Assembly: GCA_037074615.1 (NCBI GenBank)
Contig: CM073515.1
Location: forward strand, 17,693,001-17,757,000
Direction of reading: 5' to 3'
DNA length: 64,000 nucleotides
From: Leucaena leucocephala
Lineage: Eukaryota; Streptophyta; Magnoliopsida; Fabales; Fabaceae
Shown: piece by piece, positions 1-11,756 of the stretch
How the letters are laid out: each line of letters starts with the position of its first letter
Position numbering within the stretch: the stretch's first letter is position 1
Program-made: the position numbers and the translations under genes
Notes under the pieces: model-generated
Told to the model about the DNA's origin: nothing
Databases searched by the model: none
What the model saw: the letters and a program-made list of their open reading frames with translations, nothing else

Positions 1-1104
1 ATGTTTTTTTAATTGTTTTGCTTGCTTGTTGATTATGGTGTTTGGTTGAGCTTGAGCTTATGTCATCATATTATGATAAAATATGAATGATTGCAACTCC
101 TTGAAAGTTATGTTATGACAATATGCATGTTATACTTTGCTTATGTACTATTATGAAGTAGCTCCCATCTCATGATAACATGTTAAGCATCCAATTATTT
201 ATGCATGATATTATGGTTTGTGTAACTTGCTATTGGGATTTCCATGAAATCTTATTTCTTCCACATGCATAACTATGTTTTAGGTGATAGATCCTCTCAA
301 TGAAAGAGAGTAAATGTTGATGATTAAGTTTGTATAATAAGTTACATGACTTACATGACACCATAGGGTGATATGCTAGCATGTATGGTGTATGTTTCTA
401 TAACTATGTTTTGAGGCTGACACTTTGTGACGATGGTTATAACATCTAAACCAACTAGTTTTAGTCTGAAACTTGGTATGATTAAATTTAAGATACATAT
501 ATTTAAATGAACACTAAGAACGCCTCATTTGGATAAGTATCCGAATTGTTATGATTTTCCAAAGTTGGAAGTAAGATATGGAATTGAGATAAAATGAGTT
601 CTGAGAGGCAATGATGTTCACGCAATGATTTCATATATCAAATGAATGATGTTTTCTATGAAATTTTATTATCTTAAATAGGACATCTATAGCTTCAAAT
701 CCATAGGTAACATGGTTCATTTGGATAAGTAACCAAAGAAAAATGAATTTTTGAAGTTAAGCAAAGAAACTGGAACTTCCAGATTTTTCCAAAAGAACAG
801 TTATTTTTAACCAATAAATTGATTTCATGTGGACAAGAAAACCTCAGTTTCATATTTTTTGCTCAAATATCTATGAAATACATTTCATATAGAAATTGGA
901 ACCATATTATTTTAATTTTTTTACAATTAATTATGAATTTTTAAAGTAGGGTACATGTTCTAGAATTACCAAATGAACAGTAAAAATGAACAGTACCCGA
1001 GAGCAATTCTTTTAGAAATTAATGATTTCAAAGCAAATGATCATGTAATTGATTCCAATCACTTCTAATGAAGTATAATTGAGGTTAAAATTAAGGATGT
1101 GACA
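1..1104 (+). mobile_element. Partial long LTR of Ty3/gypsy family T (3' part)
   Basis: This is the reverse-complement counterpart of 1594-2700, so it is an inverted copy of the same LTR. Its right end reads GGATGTGACA, matching the CA-type end of the family (GGATGTTACA in the LTR at 59566-62916). The left part lies outside the window. No gene is seen in it. Similarity between the two arms is clear by eye, roughly four bases in five. Confidence 0.8.
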
Positions 1105-1566
1105 AGTAACCTACATCAGACTGTTCTTCCTAAGGGTCTACCATATCTCTATTATCTACTTGCCCTACATCCCTCTTTGCACTAGGGTCAGCCTCTATAG
1201 GAGGTACAACATTAATAGGAGGGGCTAGCATAGGTTCCTCATCCTTATCTGATGTTTCATCTGTCCCATTAGATCCAACGATGAGCTATCTAACCTGCCT
1301 AGTTCTGACTCACTATTGGAATCTAGGATATTGATCACTAGAGGAAGCCTAAACTCTAGATCATTTACCAATGCCTCTACTACCTCTGGGTTCAACCCTG
1401 ATATATCTAAACTAAAGACCTCAGGCATAGGATCCCCTAATTCACTATAGTCTCTAAAGTCCTAGACTCAGTCATCTTTACCCTCCAATAACTAACTTAG
1501 TGTCAATTATGCAGTTGTTTGCTTACGTAATAGATTATAAATAATCTATCCAGAGTATTTCTTAAG
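1105..1566 (-). pseudogene. Decayed 5' leader and gag start of a T-family Ty3/gypsy element
   Basis: This stretch lies just inside the LTR at 1594-4750, read on the minus strand, where leader and gag begin. A minus-strand open segment at 1225-1428 reads MPEVFSLDISGLNPEVV and onward and looks like the acidic N-terminus of a gag protein. A plausible upstream ATG at about 1474 is followed within 15 codons by a stop, so the frame is broken. The rest of gag and all of pol are missing, because an oppositely oriented LTR end abuts at 1104. Assignment to gag rests on position relative to the LTR and primer-binding site; no diagnostic domain is present. Confidence 0.55.
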
Positions 1567-1567
1567 C

Positions 1568-1590
1568 CATAATCCTATGCTCTAATACCA
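1568..1590 (-). other. Decayed tRNA-Met primer-binding site of family T
   Basis: On the minus strand it reads TGGTATTAGAGCATAGG, three bases after the LTR end. The usual plant Tekay/Del site is TGGTATCAGAGC, complementary to initiator tRNA-Met, so there is one C-to-T change. It fixes the orientation of the LTR at 1594-4750 as a 5' LTR on the minus strand. Confidence 0.75.
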
Positions 1591-1593
1591 AAA

Positions 1594-4500
1594 TATCACA
1601 TCCATACTTTTAACCTCAATTATGCTTCATTAGGAGTTATTGGAACCCAATTATATGATCATTTTCTTTAGAAACATTTATTTTCAAAAGAATTGCTCTT
1701 GGGTACTATTCACTTTTACTGTTCATTTGGTAATTCCAGAACATGTACCCTAATTTGAAAATTAATAATTAATTGTAAAAAATAGAAATAATATGGTTCC
1801 AATTTCTAATGAAAGCTCTTTCATAGATATTTGAATGAAAAATATGATACTGAGGTTTTTTTGTCCACATGAAATTAGTTTATTCGTTAAAATTTACTGT
1901 TCATTTAGTAAAATCTGGAAGTTCTAGTTTCTTTGCCTTAATTTCAAAAATTCATTTCTCTTTGGTTACTTATCCAAATGAATCTTGTTACCTATAGATT
2001 TAAATATGTAAACGTCCTCTTTAAGCTCATAAAATTTCATAGAAAAATTCGTTCATTTGTTATATAAAGTCATCATATGAACGTCACTGCCTCTAAACAA
2101 CTTACTTCATCTCAATTCCATATTTTAACTCCAAATTAGAAAAATCATAACAAATCGAATTCTTAACCAATTGAGGCATTCTTGGTTTCCATTTAAAGCT
2201 CTGTGTCTTATCGCTTATAATGCCAAATTTCAAGTTAAAAATCAGTGATTAAGGCATCCTAACCATCATCACACTATCACGGCCTTAGAACAGAAATTTC
2301 ATGATCATACAACATTCATCCATACATGCTATCATGTGCTTCCATAATGTCAAGTAACTCATGTAATTTATTATACAAACTCATCCATCTATGTTTACCT
2401 CTTTCCTTGTGAAGTTTCAGCACCTATGACATGGTTATGCATATGGAAGGAATGAGATTTCATGGAAATCCCAAAGGCAAGTTACACAAACTATAATATC
2501 ACGCATGATTAATTGGATGCTTAACATGTTATCATGAGATAGGAGCTACTTCATAATGGTACATAAGCAAACTCTAACATGTATATTGTCATGACATAAC
2601 TTGCAAGGAGTTATAATCATTTATAACTCATCATCAATATGATGACACATTCTCATGCTTAACCAAAAACCATAATTAACAGGCAAGCAAACAATTAGGC
2701 ATACATGAAAATATAATTAGGTATTCTTGCTACCTCTTAGCTATCCTTGTCAAGTTCTTCTTGAGATGATTTCCTCCCTTCACAAATGTCAAAACCTAGC
2801 CATTCCAAAGTAATATCAAGTTACAATTCAACTTGAAATCAAATCCAAGACTAGGTTTTTACTAGTTTCCTTTCTTTCTCCATTTTATGTTTCATGCTTC
2901 CATCTTTCTAAAATAAATCCTCATAGTTCATTTCCACATAATTTTTCATGTAGAATCCAAATATGAAACTAGAATTTCTAAAATCAAAATATACCACTTG
3001 CTACAGTACCAACCCACACAATTTTCCATTTTAAACCCATTGGAAGCATCAAAATTATGAAATTCTATCATATGAACAGTGCCATGTACAGTACCAGCAA
3101 GAACACAAAACCCTAATTCCAAACATACTTGAATTTCTAAGTTTATACCACTTGATTCTAGCTTGTTTAAGCTTATCTAAACTACCCATAAATAAAACTC
3201 ATATTTCAACCATATATAGGCAGCATTTTCAGCAGCAACCATAATGGAAACATAGCATAAAAATCCCTTAAGATGATGAGCTAACTTGCTAGAATTAAGC
3301 TCAAGATTAAGGAAGATGATTACCTTGATTGTTGCTTCACTTTGTATACTTCTTTCTTGGTTGAATGGAAATTTTGCAAGAGTTTCCCTATGGTTCACCA
3401 TGCATGCCAAAATGATCTGAATAGGGGGTATTTATAGATGATCTTGGGTTGAAATAGATGGCCAAGATTGATTTGTGCACTATTTGATCTAAGGGCTCAC
3501 ATTTAATCTTGAATTTAACTTTTTTCAAAAAGGAGAATTATGACATCACAAGAGACAACTCAAGGGACACCTCATGGGGGTATGTGGTGCAATTCTCATG
3601 TAAGGAAGCCTCTAAAAAAATTTCAATCCAATCCGGTACCGATCGAAGCAGTTTCACAAAAAATGGACTGTTTTTTATTCCTAATTTTTATAATATACCA
3701 GGATATATATTCTGTCCTGAAAATCAATGTCTAGGCTTCTCATACCATTTACATTATTATACTGAGTATTTATCTACCATCCATCCCTTAGAAAATGACC
3801 AAAATACCCTTGGTGTCATTTCTTGCACTATATTGACCCTAAGGGCATAATTATCATTTTACCCCTCTTTATACTGCCTCAGGGTGTATATTGACTCTAA
3901 CTAATCATATTTATATTATATCCCACATTTTTAGCCTATTCTAGATGACCAAAATGCCCTCCATCCATCATCGGTACGATCTGAGCATCCAGGGGCATTT
4001 TCATAATTTCACACTTTTTCTGGATAATGGCCCTTTCTACTGATGAACTGGTACCCTAAGTTTTAGGCCCTCCTTGGTGTCATCTTGGGCCTATATATAA
4101 GGTCATATGATCTCATTCTATCCAGGCTTATATACTGATAAGTTCCATAATCGAATCACGGGTATTTTCAAACTCCTGTCAAAATTCACTAATATGGGGA
4201 TAACTTTTTGTACATAACTCCTTCCAAGGTTATATCAGATCCATAACATCTAACCTTATAAGGCACACTTTCCTGTAACTTTCCCACCTATATCTGAAGT
4301 CCATGAAATCTGATAAAATTTCAGATAACTTTCAGACTATCAGATAAATATCCGCTGTTTGGAGCCTTAATAAAATTTCTGTATTATGCTAGATTAACCA
4401 GCTTAACTTTCTCTATTTACTGATGAAATGTGAATCTGGAATACTTCCAGACAGTCTTAAGCCTTTTCTGGCTGACCTTTTCTATGATTACATTTAGGTC

Positions 4501-4750
4501 CCTGACTTTTTACATATTTATATTTAGGTCCTTAAACTTTTAGAAATTATCACTTTTGGCCCAACTTTTATTTCTACTTTAACTTTTGGCCTTTAACCTT
4601 TTTTTACTTTGCGTTTAGGTCCCTATATTTTCCTTAGTCAATAATCCTTCTCTTTCCTTCCTTAATCTGATACAGTTTATTCCAAGAATCTCATGTCCAT
4701 TTCATATAAACTGTACAGTTATATCAGGTAAGAAAATTGAGGATATGACA
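1594..4750 (-). mobile_element. Full-length 5' LTR of Ty3/gypsy family T (about 3.16 kb)
   Basis: On the plus strand it runs from TATCACATCC to GGATATGACA, that is TGTCATATCC...GGATGTGATA on the element strand. It aligns along its length with the LTR at 59566-62916. Shared landmarks include the paired lines 'gggtatttatag' (about 3426), 'ataccaggatatatattctgtcct' (about 3696) and 'aggtcc' blocks near 4500. LTRs above 3 kb are typical of Tekay/Del chromoviruses. Short ORFs inside it have no protein likeness. The DNA beyond 4750 is unrelated to T. Confidence 0.8.
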
Positions 4751-5440
4751 ATCTATGTATGCGAAGTATCTTTATATTAAAGTAAGAGTCTAAGAAGAAT
4801 CTTGCCTAAGCTAAGTTTAAAATTACTTTAGAAAATGATATTGTAAAAATTTGGAAAAACTTTGATTTAAGGGTATTACCAAAATAATTTGAACTTAGAA
4901 GAATTCTTAAATCAAATTGTGTTTCTCAGCTCAGTTTTATAGGTATAATCTCTCCGTGTACATTATCTTTATATGTTTCATCGGTAATATATTTCTTAAC
5001 TCTGTCTTGTTATTTTAAGTTTAAAAATTTTATTATCACCCAATTCAACTTCTCTTAGGTGAAACTACATTTCTAACACAATTTTCTTTGTGTTTCTTTC
5101 TCTAGCAACCAACTTCAAAACACAACATTAAAATTGAATATGAACTCTTATGCACATTTTTTTCAAGTACTTTTTGCATATTTTATGCTAAGGCACCAAA
5201 ATTTGGTTTCATGTTGACTTATTTCTCACCCAATAATAATATTGTTGAAAGCCTTAAATAAATGAAGATGAGCCTGTATAAGAGCTTAATAATGATATTA
5301 AGGGAATCATAATGCTATTTGTAATGTTCATTATGTTATATAGGACCACCAAACAATATAGATGCATCAAGATTACATGTAATCTTTTTTTATATATAAT
5401 TAAACTAAACAAGTCATAAATGTTAAAATTATATTTACTA
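4751..5440. other. AT-rich intergenic stretch, no gene seen
   Basis: Low-GC sequence without long open frames, recognisable repeats or RNA-gene signatures. Confidence 0.6.
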
Positions 5441-5506
5441 TAGGTTACATTTTTTTTGGTCTAGGTCAATTGAATCTCATGGGAAAGAGAAAGACAGAAA
5501 AAGGGT
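5441..5506 (+). repeat. Left copy of a 65-bp direct repeat flanking an E-family LTR
   Basis: Begins TAGGTTACATTTTTTTT and ends with GACAGAAAAAGG. It is repeated with about five substitutions at 6956-7020 on the other side of the LTR. It is far longer than the 4-6 bp duplication made by retroviral-type integrases. Confidence 0.8.
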
Positions 5507-6955
5507 ACTTTAAGAGTTTTATAAGAACTTTACCATTCATTTTATGCCTTAAATTGTACGTTTATGGTAATACATGATTGTGCGTGGCAATGTGCTAATT
5601 AAAGGGTAAAATGGTAAATTAACTCTTTCAAACTGCACATATTTTGTTATTCACTAATTTGGACTTTTATAGTGAGCTTTTATGTTGGATTACAGGTATT
5701 TTAGAAGAGAGCAAGAACTAGGAAAGAAATCACAAGTCAATGAAAGTGAAACCGTGCTCCTGCGCCTTTTAGTCGTGACTAAAGAGTCTGCCTGTCATGA
5801 CCTTGATTCTTCTGGAAATCTCTCTGTGTTTACAGCTCGCGACCAAAACATGGATCTGGTCGTGACTAAAATGCGAAATTACTAAAACTGCACATTTTGA
5901 ATTAGGTCATATAAAAATAAAAGGAAATGAGGGCTGCCGTCAAAGGGGAGGCTAGTTTTTGACCTGATTAGGCTAAGAAGTAGTACTCGAGCGCTCTCTA
6001 ATCACCTTATCCACATCTTCCATCGTTCTACACCTCTCCACAGACTTCTCCAAATCTCTACACTATCAATATACTGTCTTCTCATCATTTCTTCATGGCA
6101 TCACATCTGGACAGCGATTATAGTATAACAGGAGTCATGAGAGGCTAAATCTTTAGTCTCTTGGTGATAGATCTGATATCTTGAGCTCATAAACTAAAAC
6201 GGGGAGTTTCTACTATTCTAATTTATATCTTCTCATGTTATGATTGCTGCTAGATTTAGAGTTTTCATTTTATAAGCAAATTTTGAATATCGAATGATCA
6301 TTCTCATATTAGACTTTGTAATTGAATTCAGATGATTTGAATGTTTGCTTTTTAATAGAATATTTTAGTTTCGATTTTAAAAGAGTTGGGTTATTATCAG
6401 CGATCGTTATTAATTAATTCATTGCTTAAAATCTAGGGTTTTTGATCGACGACTATTCGAGGGTGTTTTCATCATCTAATTCAACTTACACGCTAAGTGG
6501 TTTCTGACAGTTTACTAATAGTTCTTAAACTAGCTTTGATCAAAGGGATTTAAGGAAAATTAGGGTTTTAGACTCAATCGATCGATTGAGATTTTCTTTA
6601 AGATTTAGTGGTTTAAAAACTCCAATTTTAACGTGAGAGCAAGGATAGATATATTCTCATCATCAAGAGTCTTTCATAACATATTTCTCAAACAAACCAA
6701 CTTGTTTTCATCTTAATCAAAAATTCAAAAATATTTATTTTTCTGCACCCTACTTTTATTGCATCCATCACTAAAACCCTAAAAACTATTTTATCCCTAC
6801 TCAGGTTTTTTATTGATTTTGACATCCAATCTGCTAGGTTTCCAAATAAAATACTCCTTGAGAAGAACGATAGGGTTGTGCCTTATACTATATTATATTA
6901 GATACAATTAACTTTATTTTGATAGATCGGACCACTATAATCTGTCCCCATTATA
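5507..6955 (+). mobile_element. Solo LTR of E family (Athila/Tat-like), plus orientation
   Basis: It matches the minus-strand LTR at 31093-32555. Shared blocks include the GGATTACAGGTATTTT region (about 5688), the 'gcgaccaaaacatggatctggtc' region (5838), the gaggctag...ctgattaggc block (about 5950) and the AATTAACTTTATTTTGAT end (about 6906). About 38 bases at the 5' end seen in the 31-kb copy (TGATAAGATACATTTTG...) are replaced here, and the 3' TIR-like end CTTATCA is degraded. No internal domain adjoins it, so it is a solo or truncated LTR. The open frame 5682-5885 lies inside the LTR and is not considered a gene. Confidence 0.75.
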
Positions 6956-7020
6956 TAGGTTACATTTTTTTTTGTCTAGGTCAACTGGATCTCATGAGAA
7001 AGAGAAAGATAGAAAAAGGA
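6956..7020 (+). repeat. Right copy of the 65-bp direct repeat
   Basis: Diverged copy of 5441-5506, with 'gtctaggtcaactgg' against 'gtctaggtcaattga'. See the left copy. Confidence 0.8.
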
Positions 7021-7432
7021 AAGTAAATATGTCCTTACCAAGCAAGCAAAAGACAATCAACTCAAAAATGCATCGCAAAAACCAAAAAGATCACTATGTT
7101 TTAATTTCTAATCACAGCCCAATAATCCCCTAGAAATACTTTTGGAAAAAAAGTTTGCAAAGAATCTCCAATAATCTTAAATAATTACCTACTTTAACTT
7201 TTAATATAAGAATTACTTAATTAATTTTAATAAATTAAGTAAATAAGATAAATTAGTTAATTATATCAATTATAACATGATGTTTTCAAAATACGTCTAT
7301 ATAATATTATATTATATATTAATTTCTAAATTATTGAAACTAGTTTTAGAAAAATACTAAATATAGGAGACAATTATTTTAATTTAGTTAGTTATTTTTT
7401 AAAATAGAAAACATTACATAAATAATATATAT
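7021..7432. other. AT-rich intergenic stretch, no gene seen
   Basis: Simple AT-rich sequence with no coding or repeat structure that I can support. Confidence 0.6.
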
Positions 7433-7844
7433 AATATAATAGGCTAAATTATATATTTTGTCCTTTATGTTTGTATTTAGTTTCATTTTAATCCCTTAAA
7501 TTCAAAAAATATATTTTTAGTTATTTAAAGTAATACCGTTAACTTCATTTAACGGAAATTGCCTATTCATCAAACTTAAATGATGATTGTGCAATTAAAC
7601 ATTAACAAAGTATATTTGTGTTTTAATCTTTTTAAATCATTTTATATTAAATAATTAAAATTTAGATATGTTTTGTCCGCATGTAATTGTTGAGTTGTCA
7701 TTTTAAATTCACTAAGTCAATATTTTTCATAGGTGAAGTTAACAATGTTAAATTTAAAGAAAACACACTTTTAAAATTTAAAGAATTAAAATGAGATTTT
7801 ATATAAATATAAATGATCGAATATATACTTTAGCCAATATAATA
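7433..7844. mobile_element. Mutator-type MITE candidate with 9-bp target duplication
   Basis: The element (7442-7835, 394 bp) starts GGCTAAATTATATATTTTG and ends ATATATACTTTAGCC. Reverse-complementing the right end gives GGCTAAAGTATATATTC, and the two ends stay alignable for about 60 bases. Both sides carry AATATAATA (7433-7441 and 7836-7844), the 9-bp duplication expected for Mutator-like transposition. No transposase is encoded. Because the flank is AT-rich, the target duplication alone is weak; the long terminal inverted repeat is the stronger evidence. Confidence 0.65.
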
Positions 7845-9628
7845 TGATCCCAATTCATAAAAAATGGGCGTCAAAGTTTGAAAAAAAAATATTATCTACA
7901 ATACATAAATAAAAATTAGAAAAGAAGTTAGTTAAAGCAATAATATTTGTTGCAATAACATTCGAATAAATAAGAGACTCTAATTTGCCTTGGAAAGGAA
8001 TTTTTTGGAAGCCTATTACTTTAACCAAATCCCTTAAAATGCTACTTGAAGAGTTGTAGTTCATTATCTGACTCAAGATCTTCCAAAGGGTAAGAGAGAT
8101 AAAAATTTGGAGACGAGGAAGATAGATTATTTAACATGTCCATCATAGTAGAAAGTCATTAGAAGGGGAGCTGATATTGACTAAAGCAAAAGCGTAGCTA
8201 CAAGGTATCGGATCTGACCGCTTGCAACAAGAGCTGAAGTGGTGAGAAGTGCCAATGAATCTATTCATTAAAGAATGATGATCTAACTTAACTTTTGAGT
8301 AATAGAGATTTTACCTAGTCATTAGATATTGGGTAAGTTTAACACATTTTTAAAAAAATATTGTATATAAAAAAAATTTAACCTTTGAGTATTAGTTAGA
8401 TTCCTTTATCAGATTTTAAAGAATAATCATTTCTTTCATAGTGTGGGTATTCTTGATTTCTAAATCAGAGAAGATATCATATTTCTTACTCATGTTGTAG
8501 CCCCTTGTTGGTGAATTATATCAGTCAAAATACTAAAAGCCCCAAAAACCATGCAATTCTAGAGAGTAGCCAAAGGAAAAAAATGCTCCACAGTTTCTAC
8601 ATCCTAAGGGCCCATTTGGTTGGTGGAAAATTGGAGGAATGAAAGAAAATTTTGAATTTTCCCTTAACGGCGGTGTTAATTATTATTAATATCAACTTAG
8701 ATAACAAAAAAAATGAAAAGAATTGTTTGGTTCACTCTTTATATAATTGATATTGGCATTATTTTTTAAATAAATATTTTATTATATTGATAAACTAATT
8801 AAAGCTAATCCATCATTAATTCCGTTATGTGTGGTGGGCAGTGGCCAGCCGATGGTGAAACAACCGAAATTTGACATGCGGTTGTTACCTTTGGCAATGA
8901 GGTGGTGGCGGACATCACCAGCGGTGAGGTGCACATTCTATTTTTTGAAAAAAACACCTCTAAGATTATTATTGAGCTGCATTGAAATTGTCCCTTTCAC
9001 TGTACCGAAAGTGGCTTTTTGCTGGAGCGAATGACACAACGAGGGTGTCATGACTTAAAAAAATCATAATCAATTATATATATCTTCAAAAATTATAAAT
9101 TAGGATTCTTTAAAAAGTTTGAAATATCTATTTTTCAAAATCGCTCAAAATATGATCGTTTTTAGACCCTAAAAAATTCCAAAATTTGAAGATTTCTCAA
9201 GAAGTCTTACGATATATCGTTTTCAATCATCATTTTTGGTTTCTCAAATCCATGATACATACTAACAGACCCAGCAACAGCAACAACCACAACAAAACAT
9301 ACAATAAAAGAGCAACAACATCCATCTATATATCAACCAAAGTCATCGTTCTAACTACTCAAGGTATAACTTGCTTAAAGTCATCCTTGTACTATCAACT
9401 CTGACAAAAGATTATGTAAATAATCAATTTCATCTTTTTAATACTGGTTATGTTTTCATAGTCCTAAAATTTAAGGGGTTGCCTTATTTATTCTAAAAAA
9501 AATCGTTAAATTATCCCCTTAAAGTAAGGCACCCAAAAAATTCAACACAATTACATACAACCAGTAGCAACAACAAAAGAGGTCAATTACAACAACTAAA
9601 AGCCAATCCATATAAACTTAAGAAATAC
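7845..9628. other. Intergenic stretch with possible transposon scraps, no gene seen
   Basis: A segment starting GGGCCCATTTGGTTGGTGG at about 8607 resembles the end of a Tourist/hAT-type DNA transposon, but no matching opposite end is visible. A GC-richer patch at about 8828-9035 holds a 67-codon open frame with no family likeness. Around 9270 and 9560 there are CAACAACAA-rich patches. Nothing here supports a gene. Confidence 0.5.
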
Positions 9629-9665
9629 TCCCTCTAGTGGTCTTAAATATAAGACCCAAAATTTA
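9629..9665 (+). mobile_element. Stowaway-like MITE end (fragment)
   Basis: The sequence ACTCCCTCTAGTGGTCTTAA followed by ATATAAGACC resembles the Tc1/mariner Stowaway end CTCCCTCYGT...ATATAAG common in plants, next to a TA dinucleotide. No partner end was found downstream, so this would be a truncated copy. Confidence 0.4.
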
Positions 9666-10253
9666 TCTAATTTTTTAAAAATTGTTTAGAGTTTTTAGTA
9701 TTAATTGTTTAAAGGTTCTCCTTTTTTTAAAAACACATTCGGCCTTTTTTGGTCGGGCCCAAAACCCATACATTTTCATAAAAACCATTATGTTTTCCGG
9801 TCTAATTTTAGGTTTCGAACTAATAGCTTTTGAACTCCTATACAACCTGACTCAACCATGAATTTTTTTTTTTTTCAAAACAAGCCGTTTTTTCATTACA
9901 ACAATCAAGCAGTTTCTTTGTTTTTTTTTTTTTTTTGGTTACAAACAAGTTTAGGTAAGTTTAATACTTATTTCTTACTAAAATTATGGGACAATCCCAA
10001 GACTCAGAAAATACTTACAAATAACTTATAAAATCGCTTATCAAAAGAACTCTTATAGTGATAGCGAAAATCGAATTCAAATCCTTATAGGATACGAATT
10101 TATTCTTTACTATATGTGCCAACTTTTATTGGCCAAGAAAGAAAAAAGTCAAGCAATTGGTAGCTCCAGTTGGTGGTTGAACCAATTGGGTTTAGGGTTT
10201 AGGCTATGCAGTCCTGTCTGATTCTTTTGCTTTCATTTCCCTTTTCTTTACCA
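9666..10253. other. Intergenic stretch with homopolymer T tracts
   Basis: Contains poly-T runs at about 9860-9875 and 9919-9936. No gene or recognised repeat. Confidence 0.55.
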
Positions 10254-10440
10254 ATGGGAGTTGACCCAAGTAGTAAGCGGCTCGGTATAACTTAAGCAAA
10301 GTTTCAAGTTTAAATCTTAGCGTATGCAGAAAATTCTTATTGGGAGATTCACCCACTATAACTAGTTGCGAGACGCAAGTCAGATTTCGATATAATCAAG
10401 ATAAAATTTCGATAAATTGGGTGGACAATAAAAAAAAAAA
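10254..10440 (+). mobile_element. SINE-like element candidate
   Basis: A ~185-bp stretch has a possible polymerase III box A-like GTAGTAAGCGGCTCGG (about 10271) and a box B-like AGTTTCAAGTTTAAATC (about 10301). It continues with a GC-richer body and ends GGTGGACAAT followed by eleven A residues. Flanks 'tcccttttcttta' (about 10240) and 'tccccttcttttcc' (after the A tail) could be a diverged target duplication. Box matches are loose, so the assignment is tentative. Confidence 0.4.
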
Positions 10441-11011
10441 TCCCCTTCTTTTCCATCCCACCTTTTGGGATTTCTAGGCCCTTGCTCTTTAGTTGGTACA
10501 AATCTTAATTTGAAGTCCAATTTTATTTTTTATTTTTTTGCTGTTTTTTTCTTCCTTTAAATTCTTCTTAAACACACAGGTTACTTCACTTAATAAATCT
10601 ATCTTTTAGTTAAAGGTGTTACAGTAATCATATTTTAAGTAACTACCGAATGCACAACTTATCAATTTATAAAATCAATTTTGTAATTATTTGTTTCTAA
10701 TTCAAAGCATATACGAGCAACATATTAGTACTATCTAGACTTATAATAATATTTATAATTTTAAATGATTAGTTTGCACTACGACTAATTAATTGATTGA
10801 TTAAACTAAGAATTAAATCATCATATTGAAATTTAATTAAATTGTGGAGTGCATAATAATTTCGAATAGCTTATTAATTTTCCCTTCAAAGTTTTCTTCT
10901 CGAATTCCCATATTCCTCGGCCTATTCTACTTTATAGTACTCTTACCTTAAGACCAGTTCCAACTCAAATTAACAAACACTTAAAGAGAGAGCACATCCA
11001 AGTATTCTCCT
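10441..11011. other. Upstream region of the small secreted-peptide gene
   Basis: AT-rich, with no ORF of interest and no clear repeat. It probably contains the promoter of the gene at 11154; only the TATA element is recognisable. Confidence 0.5.
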
Positions 11012-11020
11012 TATAAATAT
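11012..11020 (+). promoter_or_regulatory. Candidate TATA box
   Basis: TATAAATAT within 'ctccttataaatattattc' fits the plant TATA consensus. A start about 30 bases downstream would give a ~110-base CT/CA-rich leader before the ATG at 11154. A second TATA-like run (CTATATATAT, about 11097) lies closer but would leave a short leader. Confidence 0.5.
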
Positions 11021-11153
11021 TATTCTTAGTGAACCAACAACACTTGCCTTAAATTACTACACGTCCTTCTTCTCAATATTCTTAAAACAACAGTGCTATA
11101 TATATTTTTTAACCATCCAGAAAGATCCTTAAAGGGAAACCTAATTATTAGCC

Positions 11154-11396
11154 ATGGCCATATCCAGAAGAATGGTTGTGTTTGGCCTTGGAGTTTTGCT
11201 TTTCATGTTCTTCCTAAAATCATCTGAGGCCAACGTTATTGCGTCCGACTCCGTCAAATGCACTCATCATCATTCATCAAACCCAGGAGGAGGCTCTTCG
11301 TCTCATGAAGAATGCACAGATCATGGAGATGATGATATAAATGACGACACTGATGACACTTTCAAGGTTGTAGAAAATGTAGCCATCTCTCTTTGA
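11154..11396 (+). CDS. Small predicted secreted peptide, His/Asp-rich, 80 aa
   Basis: Single-exon frame of 80 codons with a good start context (GCCATGG) and a TATA element upstream. Residues 1-27 form a textbook signal peptide: a basic start (MAISRRM), a hydrophobic core (VVFGLGVLLFMFFL) and a likely cleavage after SSEA. The mature part of about 53 residues has only two cysteines (in KCTHHHSS and EECTDHG), a Gly/Ser-rich linker and an acidic run DDDINDDTDD. The His cluster, two Cys and many Asp would suit metal binding, but that is inference. I do not recognise the family. Codon usage and composition stand out from the AT-rich surroundings. No intron or paralogue is visible in the window. It could be an orphan apoplastic peptide, or a fortuitous frame if not transcribed. 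Confidence 0.6.
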   Translation: MAISRRMVVFGLGVLLFMFFLKSSEANVIASDSVKCTHHHSSNPGGGSSSHEECTDHGDDDINDDTDDTFKVVENVAISL

Positions 11397-11741
11397 TCGA
11401 TTCTTATGATGATTTGATTTAATTTAATTTTCTAGCAAGCTAGCTAGTTATAAGCGAAAATTATCTTCCTTTTCATAGAATCTTTTATTAGACCTAGCGG
11501 TTTAGGCTTAACTCAAGGTAATGAGCTTTTCAATAACTAGGGTTTGGTGGGGTCCTTCTTAATTTCTTTAATGCTTGGGTTTCGAGGTTTTGTTTTGTTT
11601 CGTAGAGAACTAAGGGCGTTTTGTTTTAATTGGTTCAATCGTTTTCCGCCTTTTCTTGTTTGTTCAAGTGGTTATTATTAATAATATTATTTAATTGTTT
11701 AACTCATTCTCTTGGGAGAAAGTCCAACTTTTATTTTTATT
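11397..11741. other. Downstream region of the peptide gene
   Basis: Likely holds the 3' UTR of the peptide gene. No other feature is seen. Confidence 0.45.
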
Positions 11742-11756
11742 TTATTATCATCATCA

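Noticed and set aside
3509..3850. 113-codon plus-strand frame
   Set aside because: It lies inside the T-family LTR and its counterpart in the other copies is broken; no protein likeness.
8607..8830. Tourist/hAT-type transposon
   Set aside because: One end-like sequence only; no matching opposite terminus or target duplication seen.
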